NCBI GenBank assembly: GCA_002366755.1
Contig: DFBV01000063.1
Coordinates: 5,244 to 12,003 of the forward strand
Length of the DNA stretch: 6,760 bases
DNA from: Anaerolineales bacterium UBA3071
Lineage (GTDB): Bacteria > Chloroflexota > Anaerolineae > UBA3071
Direction of reading: 5' to 3'
Shown here: positions 1 to 6,032 of the stretch, in pieces
Layout of the letters: every line of letters begins with the position of its first letter
Numbering within the stretch: position 1 is the first letter of the stretch
The notes under the pieces: model-generated
What the model was told of the DNA's origin: nothing
Database searches by the model: none
What the model saw: only the letters and a program-made list of their open reading frames with translations
Translations under genes and position numbers: made by a program

Positions 1-18
1 ATGACGAATGACGAATGC
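1..18. repeat. 7-bp tandem repeat, about 2.5 units, cut by window edge
   Basis: The first bases are two exact copies of ATGACGA followed by a partial third. In the reading direction of the - strand gene this repeat has no stop in any phase: successive units spell a cycle of Ser-Ser-Phe-Val-Ile-Arg-His. The glycosyltransferase frame therefore passes through it, and its true end cannot be placed. I recall longer arrays of this type from Chloroflexota intergenic DNA, but only 18 bases are visible. Confidence 0.5.
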
Positions 19-902
19 ACAGGTCCTTCAGCCTCGTCAGACGCATCTTTTCCCTCCCTCCATGAGAGCACGATGCCTGTGAGCAGCAGGAAGACGAAAG
101 GAATCAGGGTCCAGAGCGGCCTGTTGCCTTGCACGCCGCGGCTGAGGCCCCACAACAGTGTGCTGAGTATCGTCGCCAGGGGCACGAAGGGATGGCCGGT
201 TTGAAAGGCTGGGCGCTGCCACAGCTTGATCTGCCAGCGGATCATGGGCAGGTAGGGCAGCGTCAGCATGGCCAGCATCAGCAGCATGGGCACGATCTGT
301 CGGCGGCCGCAGGGCCGGACGGTGCAGGCGATGAGGAACCAGGCGACTTCCACCAGGATGAGGAGCACGGCCAGCAGGTGCACGTAGATGGCCAGGGTGG
401 TCAGTAGCCAGCAGAGCGCCCATCGGCCCCATCCGCCCCGCGTCAGCGCGCTCCAGAAAGCCCACAGCGCCGCCAGCACCAGGCTCACCACCAGCGCGTA
501 CATCTTTCCTTCCTGACTATACCAGATCAGGTAGGGGGAGGTGGCGACGAACAGCGCGCCCAGCAGCGCGGCCCACGTGCCGACAAGTCGCCGTCCCAAC
601 GCGGCGGTCAGCGACACAGTCAGTGTGCCGGCCAGCAGGGAGAGGTAGCGCAGCGCGAAGTCGCTGTTGCCGCAAAGGGCCAGCCAGCCGCGCAGCAGCA
701 AGAAGTAGAGTGGGCCGTTCTCGCCGGGTTGGCGGAAGGTGGCCAGCAGTGCGGCGGGCGGCCGGGTGGCGAAGCGCAGCGCGTCCACCTCGTCCCGCCA
801 CAGGCTCTGGAAGTCGAGGTGGTAGGCGCGGACGGCAAAGGCCAGGAAGACGAGGAGAAACGTGAGACAGGCCGCTCGCCGCACCCTGGCCTTGCTGTCC
901 AT
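1..902 (-). CDS. GT39/PMT-like membrane glycosyltransferase (3' end outside window)
   Basis: About 300 codons are visible and the frame is still open at the left edge. The protein is polytopic: hydrophobic segments lie near residues 10-26, 83-105, 110-127, 134-151, 161-190, 203-220 and 264-280. After the first segment comes SLWRDEVDALRFA with the Asp-Glu pair (D37, E38), the signature of the first extracytoplasmic loop in GT39 and ArnT-like enzymes, which use polyprenyl-phosphate sugars. GPLYFLLLRGW (63-73) and YSQEGKMYAL (128-137) are further family landmarks. The family's usual His-Pro before PLY is Asn-Gly here. The start ATG (902-900) lies 11 nt after the stop of the preceding gene, with GGAGGAG just upstream, so the gene is the third of a - strand operon. 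It probably transfers a sugar to an extracytoplasmic protein or lipid; the substrate cannot be read from sequence. The last visible residues run into a short tandem repeat at the window edge. Family confident, substrate unknown. Confidence 0.85.
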   Translation of the reverse strand, partial: MDSKARVRRAACLTFLLVFLAFAVRAYHLDFQSLWRDEVDALRFATRPPAALLATFRQPGENGPLYFLLLRGWLALCGNSDFALRYLSLLAGTLTVSLTAALGRRLVGTWAALLGALFVATSPYLIWYSQEGKMYALVVSLVLAALWAFWSALTRGGWGRWALCWLLTTLAIYVHLLAVLLILVEVAWFLIACTVRPCGRRQIVPMLLMLAMLTLPYLPMIRWQIKLWQRPAFQTGHPFVPLATILSTLLWGLSRGVQGNRPLWTLIPFVFLLLTGIVLSWREGKDASDEAEGPVHSSFV

Positions 903-913
903 CGCTCCTCCGG

Positions 914-1612
914 TTACGCTTGGCGGCGGCGCTGGCCCCAGCGGTTGAACAGGAAGAGGCCGAGGGGAACGGCCAGCAGCAGCAGCACGCCGCAAGCCAG
1001 CCAGCCGTAGCTGAGAAGCACAGCCAGACTATCAATCAGGCGCGCCAGATTGGCCTCGTCGCTTTCTTCAACAGGAGCAGGGGCGTCCGGTGGCGCTTCA
1101 GGTGGCTGTTCAGCTTCCGCTGGGGCGGGCGGCTGCTCGGCCTCAGGTGGTGGCTCCGCAGGCTGCTCGCCACCGCTCTCCACCGCTGGCAGATGGATGG
1201 TCTCGCTGGTCGGCGTGGCTTCTGGAGGTTGCTCAGGCGGTGCGGTTGGCTCAGGCGCTGTCTCCTCCGTGGTCGGCGTGGCTTCGGGCCCTGCAGGCTC
1301 TGGCGTCGCCGTCGGTGGTTCTGGCGTAGGTGACGGCACCTCTGGCGTCGCCGTTGGCGGTTCCAGCGTCGCTGTTGGCGGCTCCAGCGTTGGTGTTGGC
1401 GGTTCTGGCGTTGGTGGCTCGAGCGTCGGAGTCGGCGGTTCCGGCGTTGGTGGCTGTGGTGTCGGTGTCGGTAGCACCGACGATTGGAAGAGAAAGCGAG
1501 CGGCAGCGGGAATGGCCCCGCTCGGCAGCAGGGCGACGATCAGGACGCTGATGGTCAATAGCAGCACCAGCGGACGCAGCGAGCTCCACAACGCTCTGAG
1601 AGATCGGTTCAC
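914..1612 (-). CDS. Pro/Thr-rich bitopic membrane protein
   Basis: A 232-aa protein that I do not recognise as a named family. Residues 13-38 form an N-terminal signal-anchor-like hydrophobic segment. It is followed by FLFQSS (40-45), then a long Pro/Glu/Thr linker (about 47-181) built partly from PPTPEPPTPTLE repeats, then a C-terminal membrane segment (195-222) and a basic tail with RRR. The likely layout is an extended extracytoplasmic stalk held at the membrane. The start is GTG 1612-1610, because GAAAGGA sits 6 nt upstream. In-frame starts up to 1645 would add 11 residues but lack such a site. It is the second gene of a - strand operon, 109 nt after a smaller protein of the same plan and 11 nt before the glycosyltransferase. 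The Thr-rich linker could be an O-glycosylation target (inference). Composition bias means homology searches will be unreliable. Confidence 0.75.
   Translation of the reverse strand: MNRSLRALWSSLRPLVLLLTISVLIVALLPSGAIPAAARFLFQSSVLPTPTPQPPTPEPPTPTLEPPTPEPPTPTLEPPTATLEPPTATPEVPSPTPEPPTATPEPAGPEATPTTEETAPEPTAPPEQPPEATPTSETIHLPAVESGGEQPAEPPPEAEQPPAPAEAEQPPEAPPDAPAPVEESDEANLARLIDSLAVLLSYGWLACGVLLLLAVPLGLFLFNRWGQRRRQA
1340..1453 (-). repeat. In-frame coding repeat of the Pro-rich linker
   Basis: Two adjacent 36-bp units (1453-1418 and 1417-1382) each encode PPTPEPPTPTLE. They are followed by decayed copies reading PPTATLE and PPTATPE down to 1340. The unit length is a multiple of three, so copy number can change without breaking the frame, as is typical of length-variable stalk proteins. 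Confidence 0.7.
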
Positions 1613-1721
1613 GATTAGTCCTTTCGGCTCCATTCTCATACTCACTCATACCCGCAGTCCAGGGCGGGCGCTGGGTTTCGCCTGACGACTGTGCGTATGG
1701 GATGGCACAGGGGTTTGCGCG

Positions 1722-2039
1722 CTAGCGGCCCCGGAGCAGGAGGAAGCCTACGACCAGGGCAATGACTACCACCGCGACGACGATGATGACCCACGTTGGG
1801 ATGGACCGTCCGGCGGCACTGGGCGGCGGCGGAGGCTCGACGCTGGCCGTCTCGGCGGGTGCAGCAGCAGGCTGCTCGGGTGGAGTCGCTACGGGGGATG
1901 CCGGCGACTGGAACAGGCTCAAGGCCGCCGCGCCAACGTCGCTTTGTCCCAAGCTGATGACAAGAGCCAAGGCCACACAAGCCAGCACCAACAGGACAAG
2001 CCTGGACCGTACGGTGGGGGATAGAGTTTGCCGCTTCAC
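1722..2039 (-). CDS. Small bitopic membrane protein with Pro-rich linker
   Basis: A 105-aa protein with no recognised family. It has an N-terminal hydrophobic segment (about 14-31), the motif LSLFQS (40-45), a Pro/Ala/Glu linker (46-79) with five consecutive prolines, and a strong C-terminal membrane helix (82-102) ending in RGR. The plan matches the next gene downstream, including the LFQS motif after the first hydrophobic segment, so the two look like short and long versions of one design. The start GTG (2039-2037) is chosen because GAGGAGG lies 5 nt upstream. A longer in-frame reading from 2111 would add 24 highly charged residues that look like leader DNA. It is the first gene of the - strand operon, about 135 nt downstream of a near-consensus promoter. 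A surface or envelope role is inferred from topology alone. Confidence 0.7.
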   Translation of the reverse strand: MKRQTLSPTVRSRLVLLVLACVALALVISLGQSDVGAAALSLFQSPASPVATPPEQPAAAPAETASVEPPPPPSAAGRSIPTWVIIVVAVVVIALVVGFLLLRGR

Positions 2040-2115
2040 ATTTTCCTCCTCGTCCTTGGACTGCCTGCGATCACGGTTCGAAGGTCGCGGGCTGGGGTTT
2101 TCTGAGTTCACAGAC

Positions 2116-2146
2116 CGAGGGCTCGAACCTGCATCCTCGACCCTCG
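2116..2146 (-). other. Hairpin in leader of the - strand operon
   Basis: CGAGGG (2116-2121) pairs with CCCTCG (2141-2146). Inside it TCGA (2123-2126) pairs with TCGA (2137-2140), leaving a one-base bulge at 2122 and a 10-nt loop. The stem lies between the predicted transcription start (about 2175) and the first start codon (2039). It has no T-tract and is not an intrinsic terminator. It may be a by-product of the local TCGA-rich repeats. Confidence 0.4.
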
Positions 2147-2181
2147 AGACTGCGAACCTCTGACCCTATCGGATGGGCGAC

Positions 2182-2210
2182 ATTATAACAGATTTGGCCG
2201 CTTCTGCCAA
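2182..2210 (-). promoter_or_regulatory. Sigma70-type promoter of the envelope operon
   Basis: Reading the - strand, TTGGCA (2210-2205, 5 of 6 to consensus) is followed by a 17-bp spacer and a perfect TATAAT (2187-2182). Transcription should start near 2175 and run into the 105-aa gene. An inverted repeat TTGGC-N7-GCCAA (2194-2210) overlaps the -35 box and could be an operator. Confidence 0.75.
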
Positions 2211-2284
2211 CTACGGGTGACGCTAGGTGCAACGCACTTCCAAGAGTGGGTTGCATGCCATCTTACCAGGACGGTGGGTCGCAC

Positions 2285-2313
2285 TTGTCCACTGTCGCGC
2301 CTTATGGTATACT
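2285..2313 (+). promoter_or_regulatory. Sigma70-type promoter of the LysM gene
   Basis: TTGTCC (2285-2290, 4 of 6), a 17-bp spacer, then TATACT (2308-2313, 5 of 6). The predicted start, near 2320, gives a leader of about 125 nt. Its position inside the longer open frame from 2217 argues against that longer frame being translated. Confidence 0.65.
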
Positions 2314-2444
2314 CGTTCGCGTTCGCGTTGGGCTTCACATCCCTCTACCGGGGACGTTCTGGGTTTCGCCCACGGGTCGCTCCCGTCGGCCCGAACTGTT
2401 GGCCAAGACCCCACCCACCTCTGAGAATGATGACGCAGGAAACC

Positions 2445-3602
2445 ATGACGCGCAGCCGTTTGCTGGCCCTTATGCTGATACTGACGATGTTGGCGCTACC
2501 GCTCCTTGAGGTTGGTAGGGCGGATGCTCAGGGCGTCACCCACGTCGTGCAGCCTGGAGAGACGGTCTACGCCATCGCTCGGCGTTATAGCGCCTCACTT
2601 GGCGCAATCGTTAGCGCCAACGGCCTACTGAACCCGAACCTGATTTTCGTTGGTCAGCGTCTGACTATCCCGCGGGAGATGCCATCGCCAGGGGGGCAGG
2701 TGCACATCGTGCGACGGGGCGAAACGCTCCACATGATTGCGCATCGGCGCGGCGTTGATGCGGCGGCCATCGTCGCAGCCAATGGTTCGTTGAACCCTAA
2801 CCGCATCTTCGTTGGTCAGCAGTTGATCATTCCCGGGCTAGGTCCTACGCCTCCACCGAGACCCACACCGACTCCCACTCCCACTGTCGAATGTCCGATG
2901 GCCGAACTGATCACCATTGACACTCCCACCCTGGTCATGACCGTCACTAGCCCCATCGCCGTTACCGGCTTGGTCGTCGGTTTCGAGGGGAACCTGGCGG
3001 TGCGGGTGCTGGACGGAACCGGTTTCGAGATCGGGTTGGGCCACGCGACCATCAGCAGCGGCGGTATGGGCGAGCAGGGACCGTACACCGGCGTGGTGAG
3101 CTTCACCGTGCCCCACGCCTCGCAGATGGGCCGCGTCCAGGTCTACAGCGTCAGCCCCCGCGACGGTGCCATCGAGCATCTTGCCTCAGTGAGTGTGATG
3201 CTGCAAGGGACGGGATTGGATGAGCGCATCGAGGCTCTGAAAGCGGCGCTGGAGGGCAAGAGCTACGCCGCCCTGTTGGGGCTGTTGCCGACAGAGGACT
3301 TTCTCTTCGGATTGTACCAGTCCGATGGGCTCGTGCTGACGGCGGCGGAGGTGGTAGGTCTGCTGGAGCAAGAGTACCTGGGGCCAGGTGAGGTTTTCGT
3401 GGACTTCAGCGTGGATGCCCGCGAACTGCTGGAGGATAGAATAGCGCTGGGGCCTGGCATACGGCACGTCGTCTTCTCCACAGGCTGGGGCGAGGAGCAC
3501 GCGGACGACGTTTTCCTGTTCATCGGCGAGGAGAGGGGCAAGGCCATCTGGAGTGGGATGCTGTATGTGCTGGACGAACTGCGGGATTACACTGTGCCGT
3601 AG
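2445..3602 (+). CDS. Secreted LysM x2 + Gmad2-like domain protein
   Basis: A 385-aa exported protein. Residues 1-28 form a signal peptide (hydrophobic LLALMLILTMLALPLL, likely cut after Ala-Asp-Ala). Two LysM domains follow at 32-76 and 86-130, each with the GET...IA...N.L.NPN.I.VGQ.L.IP pattern, so the protein should bind peptidoglycan or another GlcNAc-containing polymer. A Pro/Thr linker (131-148) leads to a beta-rich domain at about 157-253 (SPIAVTGL, FEGNLAVRVLDGTG, VYSVSPRDG) that matches the Gmad2 immunoglobulin-like domain. The rest (257-385) is an alpha/beta region I do not recognise. The start ATG 2445 is chosen because AGGA lies 4 nt upstream and the protein then begins with a normal signal peptide; ATGs at 2427 and 2430 are alternatives. 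It is probably transcribed alone from the promoter at 2285-2313. A cell-wall-associated structural or sensing role is inferred. Confidence 0.88.
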   Translation: MTRSRLLALMLILTMLALPLLEVGRADAQGVTHVVQPGETVYAIARRYSASLGAIVSANGLLNPNLIFVGQRLTIPREMPSPGGQVHIVRRGETLHMIAHRRGVDAAAIVAANGSLNPNRIFVGQQLIIPGLGPTPPPRPTPTPTPTVECPMAELITIDTPTLVMTVTSPIAVTGLVVGFEGNLAVRVLDGTGFEIGLGHATISSGGMGEQGPYTGVVSFTVPHASQMGRVQVYSVSPRDGAIEHLASVSVMLQGTGLDERIEALKAALEGKSYAALLGLLPTEDFLFGLYQSDGLVLTAAEVVGLLEQEYLGPGEVFVDFSVDARELLEDRIALGPGIRHVVFSTGWGEEHADDVFLFIGEERGKAIWSGMLYVLDELRDYTVP

Positions 3603-3619
3603 CGGACAGAAAAGGATGA

Positions 3620-3633
3620 ATGACGCAGGTCAT
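3620..3633. promoter_or_regulatory. 14-bp palindrome, candidate activator site for fhs
   Basis: ATGAC-N4-GTCAT is a perfect 5-bp inverted repeat with a 4-bp spacer, the geometry of FNR/CRP-family operators (TTGAT-N4-ATCAA for FNR). Its centre, 3626.5, is at about -41.5 relative to a start predicted at 3668, and it touches the weak -35 box. That is the class II activator position. The regulator is unknown and the half-site differs from the FNR consensus. Confidence 0.4.
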
Positions 3634-3661
3634 AGTCAACCGCTGTCTGCGTAGTTATAAT
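3633..3661 (+). promoter_or_regulatory. Sigma70-type promoter of the fhs operon
   Basis: A perfect TATAAT (3656-3661) lies 17 bp downstream of TAGTCA (3633-3638, 4 of 6 to TTGACA). The start is predicted near 3668, giving a leader of about 95 nt before fhs. It lies just after the LysM stop codon, so the fhs-HMA-CODH genes form their own transcription unit. Confidence 0.7.
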
Positions 3662-3672
3662 GAGATGGTGCA

Positions 3673-3719
3673 GAAAGCTGTGCATTCGCGCAGTCTTTCA
3701 TCGTTCTTGCAGCGATGAA
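3673..3719 (+). other. Overlapping hairpins in the fhs leader
   Basis: Hairpin 1 pairs 3673-3683 with 3688-3699 (11 bp including one G-U pair, one bulged T at 3694, loop ATTC). Hairpin 2 pairs TTCATCG (3697-3703) with CGATGAA (3713-3719) around a 9-nt loop. They share bases 3697-3699, so both cannot form fully. No U-tract follows, so this is not a simple terminator, and I do not recognise a known riboswitch class. Confidence 0.4.
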
Positions 3720-3763
3720 CATACACCATAACCATCACTTCACAAAGGAGTAAGGAGGGACTG

Positions 3764-5551
<1,788 letters not shown>

Positions 5552-5555
5552 TGCT

Positions 5556-5638
5556 TTGGTAGATTGGTAAATTGGTAGTCGGTCTCCGTGACCAATCTAC
5601 CAATATGCCAATGTACCAATCCACCGATCTACCGATTA
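5556..5638 (+). repeat. Inverted array of 8-bp units forming a long hairpin
   Basis: Three TTGGTAGA-like units (from 5557) face six ACCAATCT-like units (5591-5638) across a short centre. 5556-5578 pairs with 5597-5619 over 23 positions with two mismatches and one G-U. An inner GGTC/GACC stem (5581-5584 with 5590-5593) closes a 5-nt loop. It fills almost the whole gap between fhs and the HMA-like gene. It could stabilise the fhs mRNA or reduce read-through, but no T-tract follows. The octamer period marks it as a repeat element rather than an ordinary terminator. Confidence 0.7.
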
Positions 5639-5660
5639 TGATATGTGGAGATGACAAATC

Positions 5661-5996
5661 ATGAAGAAAGTGGCACTTGACGTACCCACCCTCTGGGCCG
5701 ACCATCACGTTCTCAAGGTTCGTGACGCACTGGTCAATCTGGAAGGGGTGGAAGAGGTGTTTGCCAGTTCGGGCTGGAAGCAGGTCCTGGTCACCTACAA
5801 CGGCGGAAGGACAAACCAGGCGATCATCGAGAAGGCGCTGGCTGAAGCCGGCTACCCGGTGGGCGAAGGGGAACTGCCTGTGCTGGCCCTGCCCGGTACC
5901 AGGCTTCGAGACCCGCAGTGGCAAGGTATGAGCTTGCGGATGGTGGAGACCAACCAGACCGACCTTGAGATGTCGGGCGAGTTCCGACGGTACTAG
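5661..5996 (+). CDS. HMA-fold-like protein lacking the CxxC metal site
   Basis: A 111-aa cytoplasmic protein. Residues 3-68 follow the beta-alpha-beta-beta-alpha-beta pattern of heavy-metal-associated domains: a first strand KVALDVP, then a helix with V20xxALxxLxGV (20-30), strands around 32-48, and a helix ending AEAGYPV (61-67). Aligning that helix places the two family cysteines at A13 and H16, so CxxC is replaced by A-D-H-H, and the protein contains no cysteine at all. Residues 70-111 are a charged tail with no recognised motif. The start ATG 5661 is preceded by an in-frame TGA at 5652-5654 and a modest GGAG 10 nt upstream. It sits 109 nt after fhs and 36 nt before CO dehydrogenase. A role in assembling or regulating CODH is possible but unproven. 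Paired histidines (H15, H16) could bind metal, or the fold may serve protein contacts only. Confidence 0.75.
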   Translation: MKKVALDVPTLWADHHVLKVRDALVNLEGVEEVFASSGWKQVLVTYNGGRTNQAIIEKALAEAGYPVGEGELPVLALPGTRLRDPQWQGMSLRMVETNQTDLEMSGEFRRY

Positions 5997-6021
5997 GGCT
6001 TGCCCTGAGCCAGTCGAAGGG
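5996..6021. repeat. CCTGAGC...GTCGAAGG-type dispersed repeat
   Basis: The gap between the HMA-like gene and CODH is nearly filled by GGGCTTGCCCTGAGCCAGTC followed by GAAGGG. One frame reads Pro-Glu-Pro-Val-Glu-Gly, a translation I recognise from dispersed intergenic repeats of this kind in many GC-rich bacterial genomes. Only the outer CCCT/AGGG bases are clearly self-complementary. Its GAAGGG end forms part of the CODH ribosome-binding site. No second copy lies in this window. Confidence 0.6.
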
Positions 6022-6032
6022 AGATTTGAGAT

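Larger units (their letters stand above)
2040..2444. other. Divergent intergenic region
   Basis: This gap of about 400 bp between the - strand envelope operon and the + strand LysM gene holds two back-to-back promoters, listed separately. The - strand leader (about 2040-2175) is rich in TCGA, CGAACCT and CCTCGA words and contains a 10-bp hairpin. The + strand leader (about 2320-2444) begins with a 6-bp tandem repeat (CGTTCG twice, then CGTTGG, 2314-2331). It also carries a small ACGGG/CCCGT hairpin near 2372-2386. I see no gene, tRNA or terminator in it. Confidence 0.6.

Noticed and set aside
1050..1685. Gly/Ser/Val-rich + strand open frame
   Set aside because: It is the complement of the Pro/Thr-rich repeat gene, which has membrane segments and a good ribosome-binding site.
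1974..1985. Possible lipobox (VLAC) in the 105-aa membrane protein
   Set aside because: The cysteine is in the middle of the hydrophobic segment, not at its end, so lipoprotein processing is unlikely.
2100..2165. tRNA-like T-arm (GGTTCGAGCC on the - strand)
   Set aside because: The flanking bases do not pair as a T-stem, and no acceptor, D or anticodon stems can be placed.
1671..2370. 12-bp direct repeat CTGGGTTTCGCC at 1671-1682 and 2359-2370
   Set aside because: About one such chance match is expected in a window of this size; no flanking similarity.
2217..2444. In-frame extension of the LysM protein by 76 residues
   Set aside because: It contains the predicted promoter and lacks a ribosome-binding site, and a normal signal peptide begins at 2445.
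2430..3629. Shared 10-mer ATGACGCAGG at 2430-2439 and 3620-3629
   Set aside because: The first copy lies around a start codon, the palindrome is not preserved there, and chance is sufficient.
3602..3650. GCGGACAG/CTGTCTGC stem as a terminator for the LysM gene
   Set aside because: The loop is 33 nt, no T-tract follows, and it overlaps the fhs promoter.
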